A stretch of DNA of 16,195 nt from an uncultured Eubacteriales bacterium (GCA_900550065.1 URQR01000026.1:1-16195), one strand, 5' to 3'; shown: positions 1-9,525, counted from the first letter of the stretch. Program-made: numbers and translations. Notes: a model not told the origin generated them from the sequence alone.

Positions 1-1
1 T

Positions 2-439
2 GATGTGGTGTACCAAAAGAAGCCGGAGGAGAGCCTGCTGACCTCGTTTTCCGTACTGATGGCGCGTTATAAGGGTGACATTGCCGCGTTTGTGCGCGGC
101 GCAGCGGCGATTGATACGCTGAAGGAAACAGACCGCGTGCTGATTGCCGAGGCATGTACTCATGCGCCGCTGTCCGAGGACATTGGGCGCGTCAAAATTC
201 CGCGTATGCTCCGCCAGCGTGTGGGCGAAGGGCTGACGGTTGACATTGCCGCGGGCAACAGCTTTCCCGACGATTTGTCGCCGTATGCGCTCATTATCCA
301 CTGCGGCGCGTGTATGTTTAACCGCCGCTATGTCCTCTCGCGTATTGAAAAGGCAGAGGCGGCGGGTGTGCCGATTACAAACTATGGCGTGGCGATTGCA
401 AAGCTGAAGGGAATTTTGGATAAGATTGAAACGTTTTGA
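2..439 (+). CDS. hydF: [FeFe]-hydrogenase maturation GTPase HydF, C-terminal part (5' end outside window)
   Basis: HydF is the scaffold on which the H-cluster 2Fe subcluster is assembled before transfer to apo-[FeFe]-hydrogenase, working in the cytoplasm with the radical-SAM proteins HydE and HydG. Only about 145 C-terminal residues are present, of a family length near 400; the N-terminal GTPase domain lies upstream of the window. The Fe-S cluster-binding motif is complete: Cys-Thr-His (codons at 155-163), then after 46 residues His-Cys-Gly-Ala-Cys (299-313), which fits the family pattern CxH...HCxxC. The frame is open from base 2, so the GTG codons at 5 and 8 are internal, not starts. It marks the organism as a hydrogen-metabolising anaerobe. 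It is followed by the repeat region and converges on the repressor gene. Identification is confident. Confidence 0.93.
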   Translation, partial: DVVYQKKPEESLLTSFSVLMARYKGDIAAFVRGAAAIDTLKETDRVLIAEACTHAPLSEDIGRVKIPRMLRQRVGEGLTVDIAAGNSFPDDLSPYALIIHCGACMFNRRYVLSRIEKAEAAGVPITNYGVAIAKLKGILDKIETF

Positions 440-465
440 GCAGGGCGGGTTTGCGCCGCCTACAA

Positions 466-542
466 ACCCACGGCGAGGGTTACAGCCCCGCGCAGCGGCC
501 TTTCCAACCCCATGGCGTGGGTTATAGCTCCGCGCAGCGGCC
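466..542 (+). repeat. Two imperfect direct repeats of about 35 nt
   Basis: Copy one is 466-500 and copy two is 507-542, separated by 6 nt. Both end in the same GC-rich word, CCGCGCAGCGGCC, preceded by GGTTAYAGCYC and by a CCCA-GGCG-GGG stretch. The word can fold as a small hairpin (CCGC, loop GCA, GCGG). Copy two is also the outer end of the left arm of the inverted-repeat element that follows, so copy one looks like an extra or degenerate arm tip. No coding frame is supported here. Confidence 0.75.
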
Positions 543-822
543 GTTTTAAAGGGGGTACGGGGGAAAATCGGAATCCCCCCGGACTTTTGGGTACTTTTGG
601 TCACAAAAGTACCGCGCCGCAGGCATAAACAAAATTAATGGTTTGATAAAAATAAAACCCAGCGGACAAATTAATTCGTTGGGTTTTTGCTTTTATATAT
701 AATTTATTTTTTATCATGCCTACGGCGTGGCACTTTTGGAGTCAAAAGTGCCCAAAAACGCGGAGGGATTCCGATTTCCCTCCGCACCTCCTTTAAAACG
801 GCCACTGCGTGGAGCTGTAACC
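520..822. repeat. Large structured inverted-repeat element with hairpin arms
   Basis: The left arm (520-626) and the right arm (716-822) are reverse complements with no gaps: by eye 88 of 107 positions match, and 17 of the 19 differences are transitions. The 89-nt centre (627-715) is AT-rich and carries a terminator. Each arm also folds on itself. The outer hairpin is CCGC-GCA-GCGG on the left and CCAC-TGC-GTGG on the right. A G/C-block hairpin follows (558-563 with 576-581 left; 760-768 with 777-785 right). The inner hairpin has a 10-bp stem and 4-nt loop (590-613 left; 729-752 right). There is no ORF. It lies between convergent genes and ends 16 nt past the repressor stop. The layout resembles paired inverted REP/BIME-type units or a MITE-like non-autonomous element; its mobility and copy number are unknown. 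Confidence 0.8.
654..687. terminator. Bidirectional Rho-independent terminator in the centre of the repeat element
   Basis: AAAACCCAGCG (654-664) pairs with CGTTGGGTTTT (677-687), giving 11 bp with one G-U and a 12-nt loop. A T-rich tract follows on the plus strand, and the minus-strand reading also ends in a T-rich tract. It is placed to stop both hydF and the convergent repressor transcript. Confidence 0.75.
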
Positions 823-837
823 GTAGCCGGTAGGAAG

Positions 838-1071
838 TCAATCTAATGATTCAAATTCCTTTGTGTTAAAAAAATAAGCCATCGAAATATTAAACCCCAT
901 ACAAATTTTTATGATTGTGGATACTCGCGTTCTTCTATCCGGCGGCGCTTTTAAAAGTATTTTTAGCGTATGTTCTGAAACCTTTGACCGTTTTGCAAGC
1001 TCCTGCAAGGATATGTTCTTCTCTTCGCATAGTTGTTTAATGCGTAGTGCTACTGTTTCGTTTAGTGTCAT
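838..1071 (-). CDS. Small Cro/C1-type (XRE family) helix-turn-helix regulator
   Basis: This 77-residue protein is almost entirely one helix-turn-helix DNA-binding domain of the Cro/C1 type. The core runs from about residue 8 to 68: a first helix with IKQLCEEKNIS, the turn LQELAKRSKVSEHTL, and a closing segment with TIIKICMGFNISMAYFF, which is typical of small clostridial XRE regulators. There is no sensor or dimerisation domain beyond this. The ATG is preceded by a near-perfect ribosome binding site, AGGAGGGG (minus strand, 1078-1085), 6 nt upstream. It is transcribed divergently from proS, and the AT-rich gap holds repeated words that could be its own operator. Targets are unknown; it could be an autoregulator or the orphaned regulator of a lost mobile element. 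Its gene is visibly more AT-rich than proS. Confidence 0.85.
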   Translation of the reverse strand: MTLNETVALRIKQLCEEKNISLQELAKRSKVSEHTLKILLKAPPDRRTRVSTIIKICMGFNISMAYFFNTKEFESLD

Positions 1072-1086
1072 TTTTATCCCCTCCTA

Positions 1087-1143
1087 AAAGTAAGTATATA
1101 GCATTGCTTTGTACTTTTGTTGTAAATGAACTTAAAGTAAGTA
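1087..1143. promoter_or_regulatory. Repeated operator-like words upstream of the helix-turn-helix gene
   Basis: The 10-mer AAAGTAAGTA occurs twice (1087-1096 and 1134-1143), 47 nt apart start to start, and the related inverted word GTACTTTTG lies between them at 1111-1119. On the minus strand the proximal copy overlaps a possible -10 box TATACT (1093-1098), but I see no good -35 for it. Binding by the adjacent regulator is inference. Confidence 0.35.
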
Positions 1144-1201
1144 CACAAAATTTTTTTTAATATATATAATCCAAAATTTCCAATAAAAGCGGCCCTGCTC
1201 G

Positions 1202-1231
1202 TTGACAAGCGGGCGCATGGAGTGATATACT
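1202..1231 (+). promoter_or_regulatory. Sigma-A promoter of proS
   Basis: A consensus -35 TTGACA (1202-1207) and -10 TATACT (1226-1231) are separated by 18 nt. Transcription should begin near 1238, leaving a leader of about 55 nt, too short for a T-box. It rules out a proS start at 1222, which would lie within the promoter. Confidence 0.8.
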
Positions 1232-1293
1232 ATAAAAAGTTATTTTGTGTATTTTATCAGCCGCGTCGGGCGGCGGAAGGGGAGTTACATAAG

Positions 1294-3006
1294 ATGTTAA
1301 TGAGCAGGCTTTTGGGCGAGCGGTACAAGGAGAAACCGGCTGACGCGACAATGGTGAGCCACATATTCCTCCTGCGCGGGGGCTATATGCGGCAGGTGGC
1401 GAACGGGATATATTCGCTTTTGCCGCCGGCAAAGCGCGTCGTGTCCAAAATTGAGAATATCATCCGGCAGGAGATGGACGCAATCGACGGGCAGGAGGTG
1501 CTGATGCCGGTTGTACTTCCGGCAGAATTGTGGAAGGAGTCGGGCCGGTGGGAGAGCGTCGGCAGCGAGCTGATGCGCATCAAAGACCGGGCCGGGATGG
1601 ACATGCTGCTCGGCATGACGCACGAGGAAGCGGTGGTACACCTTGCGCGCAGCGAGGCGATGTCGTACACGAAGTACCCGTTCATGCTCTATCAGATACA
1701 GACGAAGTTCCGCGACGAGCCGCGCAGCCGCGGCGGGCTGATTCGCGTACGCGAGTTTACGATGAAGGACGCGTACTCGTTCCATACGTCGCAGGAGGAT
1801 CTTGAGCAGTATTATATGCGCTGCCATGCGGCGTATGAGCGGATTTACCAGCGCGCAGGGCTGAAAAATGTGATTTCCGTATTCTCCGACACGGGGATGA
1901 TGGGCGGCAGCGCGGCGCACGAGTTTATGCTGATTAACGATTTTGGCGAGGACTCGCTCGTGATTTGTAAAGAATGTGGCTACAGCGCGAACATGGAGAT
2001 TGCGAAATGTGTTTACAAAAACCGTGGCGCGGCGGAGAGTGAGATCGAAGAAGTTTATACGCCGGACATGAAAGACATTGAGTCGATTGCGAAAAAGTTT
2101 GACACCGATGCGTCGAACACGATTAAGGCGACGGTGTTTGCGACGGACAACTCGGACAAGCCGCTCGTCGTATTTATCCGCGGCGATCTTGAGGTCAATG
2201 AGGCGAAGCTCAAGCGCGTCGTTGGCTCGAATGTGTATCCGTATACGGATTATGAACATACCGATTTGACGTTTGGCTTTATCGGGCCGTACAACTTGCA
2301 GGCAGACTGCGACGTGCTCTACGACGAGTCGCTGCGCGACGAAAACGACCTCGTTTGCGGCGCGAATAAGGAGAATTACCACGTTTCGGGTGTGTGCATG
2401 AAGCGCGACGTGAATCCGGCGGAGTATGTGGACGTGGCGAAGGTACTCGACGGTGCGATTTGCCCGAAGTGCGGCAAGCCCATCTCGCTCGAGCGTGGGA
2501 TTGAGATCGGGAACATCTTCCAGCTTGGGACAAAGTATACAAAGAGTATGCATATGGAGTATGTAGATGCGAACGGCAAGCTCCAGACGCCGATTATGGG
2601 CTGCTACGGCATCGGCGTGGGCCGTCTGCTGGCGAGCGTAATCGAGGATAACCACGACGATCACGGCCCGATTTGGCCCATGAGCGTGGCGCCGTGGCAG
2701 ATTCACATCTGCTCGCTCAACAACCAGAAGGAAGAGGTAAGAGCGGCAGCGGAAGAACTCTACAGCGCATTGAGCGGCAAATACGACGTGATTATGGACG
2801 ACCGTAAGGCAGCGCCGGGGATTCAGTTTGCGGATGCGGACCTGCTCGGTGTGCCGGTACGCGTGGTTGTGAGCCAGCGCGGACTTGCAAACGGTGAGAT
2901 TGAGATTGCAACGCGCGACAAGAGCGTGAAAATGAACGTGAAAAGAGAGGATGCACTCGCACAGATTGAGGCGCTCACAGAGCGGCTGTGCCGGGAGTCG
3001 AAATAA
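1294..3006 (+). CDS. proS: Prolyl-tRNA synthetase (bacterial type)
   Basis: This enzyme charges tRNA-Pro with proline using ATP in the cytoplasm. From the ATG at 1294 it is 570 residues, the usual length of bacterial-type ProRS. It is a class II synthetase: the N-terminal segment KPADATMVSHIFLLRGGYMRQ is typical, motif 2 starts at FRDEPRSRGG (residue 139), and motif 3 is GIGVGRLLASVIE (from residue 439). Between them sits the INS editing domain (roughly 220-400) that clears Ala-tRNA-Pro; Lys278 appears to match the editing lysine known from E. coli. Two Cys pairs (CKECG and CPKCG) flank that domain, and the anticodon-binding domain follows from about 470. The start is set by AAGGGGAG (1277-1284) and by the promoter; an upstream in-frame codon at 1222 is inside the promoter. 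It is monocistronic, ending at a strong terminator. Confidence 0.97.
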   Translation: MLMSRLLGERYKEKPADATMVSHIFLLRGGYMRQVANGIYSLLPPAKRVVSKIENIIRQEMDAIDGQEVLMPVVLPAELWKESGRWESVGSELMRIKDRAGMDMLLGMTHEEAVVHLARSEAMSYTKYPFMLYQIQTKFRDEPRSRGGLIRVREFTMKDAYSFHTSQEDLEQYYMRCHAAYERIYQRAGLKNVISVFSDTGMMGGSAAHEFMLINDFGEDSLVICKECGYSANMEIAKCVYKNRGAAESEIEEVYTPDMKDIESIAKKFDTDASNTIKATVFATDNSDKPLVVFIRGDLEVNEAKLKRVVGSNVYPYTDYEHTDLTFGFIGPYNLQADCDVLYDESLRDENDLVCGANKENYHVSGVCMKRDVNPAEYVDVAKVLDGAICPKCGKPISLERGIEIGNIFQLGTKYTKSMHMEYVDANGKLQTPIMGCYGIGVGRLLASVIEDNHDDHGPIWPMSVAPWQIHICSLNNQKEEVRAAAEELYSALSGKYDVIMDDRKAAPGIQFADADLLGVPVRVVVSQRGLANGEIEIATRDKSVKMNVKREDALAQIEALTERLCRESK

Positions 3007-3016
3007 AAGCAAAATA

Positions 3017-3051
3017 AAAAACAGTCCTGTATCCATGACAGGGCTGTTTTT
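3017..3051. terminator. Bidirectional Rho-independent terminator between proS and hit
   Basis: A 14-bp stem with one G-U (3017-3030 with 3038-3051) and a 7-nt loop is followed by TTTTTCTTT on the plus strand and by a T-rich run on the minus strand. It starts 11 nt after the proS stop and 11 nt past the hit stop, so it serves both convergent genes. Confidence 0.9.
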
Positions 3052-3062
3052 CTTTGCCTGTT

Positions 3063-3407
3063 TTATACCAGACGTTCTCCCAAGTCCTTGCCGCCGAGCA
3101 GGTGGAAGTGTAGGTGCATCACCGTCTGACCGCCGTTTTTGCCGCAGTTGTTGATAATGCGATAGCCGTCGTCCTTAATACCGGCCGCCTCGGCAATCTC
3201 GCCGATTTTGGTAAAGATATGCGCCACAACGCCGGCATTGTCCGGTGTGACTGCGTTGGCACAGCAGATGTGCTGCTTTGGCACAATCAGGATATGCACC
3301 GGCGTTTGTGGGTTAATGTCGTTGAACGCAAAAATTTTGTCATCCTCATACACCTTTGACGATGGGATGTCGCCGTGTATGATTTTACAAAAAATACAAT
3401 CCTCCAT
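3063..3407 (-). CDS. HIT family (Hint-like) nucleotide-binding hydrolase
   Basis: This 114-residue histidine-triad protein is of the Hint branch, whose members hydrolyse nucleoside phosphoramidates and adenylated lysine in the cytoplasm. The triad motif is intact near the C-terminus (His98-x-His100-x-His102, in VMHLHFHLLGG), with His100 the expected nucleophile. Near the N-terminus, CIFCKI supplies the Cys pair seen in zinc-binding Hint proteins, followed by the ...VYEDDKIFAFNDINPQTPVH core. AAAGGAG lies 9 nt before the ATG. It is the last gene of the minus-strand apgM-metG-alaS-hit run, 66 nt after alaS with a hairpin between. Synthetases make aminoacyl-adenylates, which are Hint substrates, so the linkage to alaS is sensible, but that functional link is inference. 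Confidence 0.93.
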   Translation of the reverse strand: MEDCIFCKIIHGDIPSSKVYEDDKIFAFNDINPQTPVHILIVPKQHICCANAVTPDNAGVVAHIFTKIGEIAEAAGIKDDGYRIINNCGKNGGQTVMHLHFHLLGGKDLGERLV

Positions 3408-3438
3408 GCAATACCGCTCCTTTCTGAAAGAAAAGACA

Positions 3439-3463
3439 GGGTTTGACGCGGCGCGCCAAACCC
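3439..3463 (-). terminator. Hairpin between alaS and hit (partial terminator or RNA-processing site)
   Basis: Read on the minus strand, GGGTTTGGCGC pairs with GCGTCAAACCC (11 bp, one G-U) around a 3-nt loop. The tail TGTCTTTTCTTT is T-rich but interrupted. It starts 10 nt after the alaS stop, so it may lower expression of hit relative to alaS rather than end the operon. Confidence 0.6.
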
Positions 3464-3473
3464 CGTAACCGCC

Positions 3474-6116
<2,643 letters not shown>

Positions 6117-6160
6117 CGTAATAAAACCCCTTATATCATTAGTTTAATTTTATATACAGA

Positions 6161-8125
6161 TTACCGTACCTGCGCGCCCGGCGCAATATCGCCGTCAGTG
6201 GTGCAGATTTTGAGCGCATCGCCCTCGGAGGCGGCCAGAATCATCCCGTACGAGTCCACGCCGCGCAGCTTTACGGGCTTTAAGTTGGCAATTACAATCA
6301 CGTTCTTTCCAACCAGCTCGTCCGCCTTGTAGTGTTTTGCGAGGCCGGACACAATTTGCCGTGTTTCGCCGCCCATGTCGACCATGAGTTGATACAATTT
6401 GTCCGCACCCTCGATTTTTTCTGCGCTGACAACCTTAGCCACACGCAAATCGAGCTTTGCAAAGTCGTCGATTGTAATCTGCTCCAGTGCGGTAGTACCC
6501 TTCTTCTCCGGTTTCTTTTCTTCCTTCTTTGCTTCTTTTGTTGCCGGATACTTCGCCGCGTTGAAAGCTGCGATTTCTTCTAACTTCTTTTTCTCGTCGA
6601 GGCGGGCGAACAGCACCTCCGCCTTACCGACGTGCCCGCCGGCCTGTATTGCGCCGAAGTTGTCAAGGCTCTCCGCCGTAGTGTCACAACCGCCGAGCTG
6701 CTCGTAAATCTTCTGCGCAGTAGATGGCATAAACGACTCAAGCAGAACGGCAATAAAGCGGATGGATTCAAGCAGGTTATACAACACGGTCCCAAGCCGC
6801 GGCTTGCTTGCTTCGTCCTTTGCCAGCACCCACGGCGCCGTTTCGTCAATATACTTGTTCGAGCGGCGTGCCAGTCCCATGATGAGGTCGAGCGCGTCCG
6901 CCACACGCAGACCATCCATTTTTTCCTTTACGCCCGCGGCTGTGTCGAGCGCGGTCTGAATCAATTCATCGTCGAACTCGCCCTTGCAGTCCGGCGCGGG
7001 AATTACGGCGCCAAAATACTTGTCGCTCATCGTCTCCGTACGGTTGACGTGGTTGCCGTGCGTGTTCGCCAAGTCGGAATTGTATCGGCTGATAATCGTT
7101 TCATACGTAATTGTTCCATCGGACGCAAACGGCATCTCGCTGAGTACGTAGTAACGGATTGCGTCTACGCCGAACAATTCGGAGAGGTCGTCGGCGTACA
7201 TTACGTTGCCGCGCGACTTACTCATTTTGTCCATACCGGACAGCAGCCACGGATGGCCGAAAATCTGCTTCGGGAGCGGCTCGCCCAGCGCCATCAGAAT
7301 AATGGGCCAGTAAATCGTGTGAAACCGCAGAATGTCCTTGCCGATGATGTGTACGTCCGCGGGCCAGTATTTTTTGTACTGCTCCGACGGGCCGTCCGGG
7401 TCGTATCCAAGCGCGGAAATGTAGTTTGTCAGCGCGTCAATCCAGACGTACACGACATGGCCCGGGTCAAACTCGACCGGAACGCCCCAGTCGAACGTGG
7501 TACGCGACACGCACAAATCCTGCAAACCGGGCTTTAAGAAGTTATTCACCATCTCGTTTTTGCGCGACTCCGGCGCGATAAAGTCCGGGTGTTCCTCAAT
7601 GTGCTTCATCAGCCTGTCCTGATATTTGCTCATTTTAAAGAAGTAAGCTTCCTCTTTCGTTGGCACGACCTCGCGCCCGCAGTCGGGACAGCGCCCGTCC
7701 ACAAGCTGCGACTGCGTGAAAAACGACTCGCACGGCACGCAGTAAAGCCCTTCGTATTCACTTTTGTAGATGTCGCCCTGGTCGTAAAGCTTTTTGAAAA
7801 TCTTTTTAACAACGGCCTCGTGGCTCTCGTCCGTCGTACGGATAAAGTGGTCGTACGACGCGCCCATCAGATCCCAGATTTTTTTAATCTCGCCCGTCAC
7901 GCCGTCGACGTACTCCTTCGGCGTTACGCCGGCTTCCTCCGCCGCCTGCTGTATCTTCTGCCCGTGTTCGTCCGTGCCGGTCAGAAAAAATACGTCATAA
8001 CCGAGCTTGCGCTTAAAGCGCGCGATTGCGTCGGTCAATATTACTTCGTACGTGTTGCCGATATGCGGCTTGCGCGACGTATACGCAATCGCCGTTGTGA
8101 TATAAAATTTTTCTCTATTATTCAA
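6161..8125 (-). CDS. metG: Methionyl-tRNA synthetase with C-terminal tRNA-binding domain
   Basis: This enzyme charges initiator and elongator tRNA-Met in the cytoplasm. The 654-residue protein is a class I synthetase: the HIGH motif is HIGN (residues 21-24) and KMSKS is at 300-304. A zinc knuckle with Cys129, Cys132, Cys146 and Cys149 sits in the connective peptide. An anticodon-binding helical domain follows, then a lysine/glutamate-rich linker near 525-545, and an EMAP-II/Trbp111-type tRNA-binding domain from about 550 to the end (ITIDDFAKLDLRVAKV, then LKPVKLRGVDSYGMILAA). The start codon is TTG: AGAAGGTG lies just upstream, the next residues KFYITTAIAYTS are the usual N-terminus, and no in-frame ATG lies nearby. 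It lies 28 nt after the apgM-like gene and 44 nt before alaS, in the same operon. Confidence 0.97.
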   Translation of the reverse strand: MNNREKFYITTAIAYTSRKPHIGNTYEVILTDAIARFKRKLGYDVFFLTGTDEHGQKIQQAAEEAGVTPKEYVDGVTGEIKKIWDLMGASYDHFIRTTDESHEAVVKKIFKKLYDQGDIYKSEYEGLYCVPCESFFTQSQLVDGRCPDCGREVVPTKEEAYFFKMSKYQDRLMKHIEEHPDFIAPESRKNEMVNNFLKPGLQDLCVSRTTFDWGVPVEFDPGHVVYVWIDALTNYISALGYDPDGPSEQYKKYWPADVHIIGKDILRFHTIYWPIILMALGEPLPKQIFGHPWLLSGMDKMSKSRGNVMYADDLSELFGVDAIRYYVLSEMPFASDGTITYETIISRYNSDLANTHGNHVNRTETMSDKYFGAVIPAPDCKGEFDDELIQTALDTAAGVKEKMDGLRVADALDLIMGLARRSNKYIDETAPWVLAKDEASKPRLGTVLYNLLESIRFIAVLLESFMPSTAQKIYEQLGGCDTTAESLDNFGAIQAGGHVGKAEVLFARLDEKKKLEEIAAFNAAKYPATKEAKKEEKKPEKKGTTALEQITIDDFAKLDLRVAKVVSAEKIEGADKLYQLMVDMGGETRQIVSGLAKHYKADELVGKNVIVIANLKPVKLRGVDSYGMILAASEGDALKICTTDGDIAPGAQVR

Positions 8126-8153
8126 AATTACACCTTCTTTGATTCGTTTATTT

Positions 8154-9359
8154 TTATGACAAGAACGCCTCCATCAGCGTATGTCCCATGGGGCGGAAGA
8201 TGCCCGTTTTCTGCGCTTCCGCTTCACAATAGGTGCGCGCGCCGTGCTCCTGCTCGCTGTCGCTGCGGTAGATCACATACGGCACCGGCTCCGCGCTGTG
8301 CGTCATAGTCGCAATCGGCGTCGGGTGGTCGGGCATCAGCAGGACGGAAAACTCCTCTCCTGCAGCCTTTAATCCGTCGATAATCTGCTTTGCCGCCGCG
8401 TCGAGCCGCTCAATTGAGAGCACTTTATTTTCTACTTCGCCGCGGTGGCCGCATTCGTCCGCTGCCTCAACGTGCAGGTACACAAAGTCCTTGCCACCTA
8501 AAAGTGCATCGAGCGCGGCCTGCGCCTTACCGGGGAAGTTGGTGTTGACGTTTCCGGTAGCGCCTTCCACCTCAATCACGTCCATACCCGCGCAGTGGCC
8601 AATGCCTTTGAGCAGATCGACTGCACTGATTACTGCGCCGTCAAGGCCGTACTTTTCCTTGAAAAGCGGCAGGGCGGGCTTGCTTCCCTGGCCCCAGAAC
8701 CAGATTGTATTTGCGGGGGCAAGCCCCTTACGCATTCGTTCGATATTCACGGGGTGATCTTTTAAGAGCATATAGCTCTTTTTCATCATATCCAATAACA
8801 AATCGGCGTAGTCGCCTTTCGGCAAATATTCGCCGATCACGCGCTTCGAGATGTCGTGCGGCGGGGTCAGCGTGCTGTTCAGGCTACCGCCGTGCATAAC
8901 CATCAGGTTGCGGTAGCTCGTGCCCGCATAAAACTCGATTGTGTCGCTGCCGAACGCCTTGCGGACCGTGTCGATAAGCTGCGCGCCCTCTGCCGAGCTG
9001 ATTTCGTCGGCGCTGTAGTCGAGCATGGTCTTTTTAGAAAAGTCCTCCTCGTCTGAGAGCGTCACCGTGTTGACGCGGTACGTCACATCGCCCTTTGCAA
9101 GCTTTGCGCCAATTGACACCGCCTCCAGCGGGGAGCGGCCCGTGTAGTACTTGGTCGGGTCGTAGCCCATGACGGACAAATTCGCCACGTCGCTGCCCGG
9201 CGCAATACCGTCCGGTACGGTTTTCACCATACCCATCTCGCCCTTTGCAGCGAGGTAGTTCATCGTCGGCTTTTTCGCCGCCTGCAACGGCGTTTTCCCG
9301 CCGAGCGATTCAATCGGCAAATCGGCCATGCCGTCGCCTAAGATTACAATATATTTCAT
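8154..9359 (-). CDS. apgM: Cofactor-independent phosphoglycerate mutase family protein (ApgM/homoserine-kinase-like)
   Basis: This 401-residue enzyme belongs to the alkaline-phosphatase superfamily, in the archaeal-type 2,3-bisphosphoglycerate-independent mutase branch. Visible hallmarks are the first metal site GDGMAD (Asp9); GGKTPLQAAKKPTM; PGSDVANLS (54-62), with Ser56 the likely phosphorylated residue; GYDPTKYYTGRSPLEA; and the C-terminal metal-ligand segments HVEAADECGHRGEVENKV and LLMPDHPTPIATMTHSAEPVP. The family interconverts 3- and 2-phosphoglycerate in glycolysis, but bacterial members of about 400 residues are also proposed to act as an alternative homoserine kinase, so the substrate is open. 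It starts at ATG with AAGGGG upstream. It is the promoter-proximal gene of the operon with metG, alaS and hit. Confidence 0.9.
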   Translation of the reverse strand: MKYIVILGDGMADLPIESLGGKTPLQAAKKPTMNYLAAKGEMGMVKTVPDGIAPGSDVANLSVMGYDPTKYYTGRSPLEAVSIGAKLAKGDVTYRVNTVTLSDEEDFSKKTMLDYSADEISSAEGAQLIDTVRKAFGSDTIEFYAGTSYRNLMVMHGGSLNSTLTPPHDISKRVIGEYLPKGDYADLLLDMMKKSYMLLKDHPVNIERMRKGLAPANTIWFWGQGSKPALPLFKEKYGLDGAVISAVDLLKGIGHCAGMDVIEVEGATGNVNTNFPGKAQAALDALLGGKDFVYLHVEAADECGHRGEVENKVLSIERLDAAAKQIIDGLKAAGEEFSVLLMPDHPTPIATMTHSAEPVPYVIYRSDSEQEHGARTYCEAEAQKTGIFRPMGHTLMEAFLS

Positions 9360-9410
9360 ACAGCATTTCCCCTTATCACCAATTCAAGAATAAAAATACA
9401 TTTATCGTTA

Positions 9411-9439
9411 ATTATACACCATATTCATTAGTATGACAA
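9411..9439 (-). promoter_or_regulatory. Sigma-A promoter of the apgM-metG-alaS-hit operon
   Basis: On the minus strand the -35 is TTGTCA (9434-9439) and the -10 is TATAAT (9411-9416) with a 17-nt spacer. The leader would be about 45 nt, with no room for a T-box. Confidence 0.85.
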
Positions 9440-9484
9440 GGATTTTTCGGGGAAATTCATATTTTGATTCTTAAATTTATTTCG

Positions 9485-9525
9485 GGCTTTTTAGCAGCAG
9501 TGCGCTGCCATGCGGTTAAAAAGCT
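9485..9525. other. Imperfect two-part stem-loop in the divergent intergenic region
   Basis: An outer 9-bp stem (9485-9493 with 9517-9525, one G-U) encloses an inner GCAGC/GCTGC stem (9494-9498 with 9504-9508), leaving an 8-nt bulge on the right side. It lies upstream of both divergent promoters and so is probably not in either transcript. It could be a protein site or chance. Apart from this and the two promoters, 9360-9680 shows nothing recognisable. Confidence 0.35.

Noticed and set aside
627..715. tRNA or small protein gene in the repeat core
   Set aside because: No cloverleaf and no open frame with a ribosome binding site; only the terminator is supported.
466..822. CRISPR array or insertion sequence
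   Set aside because: Only two direct repeats with a 6-nt gap and no spacers, and no transposase frame; the inverted arms point to a structured or non-autonomous element instead.
1222..1293. N-terminal extension of proS from 1222
   Set aside because: The codon lies within the promoter, before the likely transcription start, and the added residues do not look like ProRS.
1297..3036. Long open frame antisense to proS (579 codons)
   Set aside because: It mirrors proS codon bias, has a composition rich in Arg, His and Leu with no recognisable domain, and the plus strand is a clear full-length synthetase.
6632..7537. Plus-strand open frame within metG
   Set aside because: Antisense shadow of a well-supported synthetase gene; composition is rich in Arg, Val and His with no motif.
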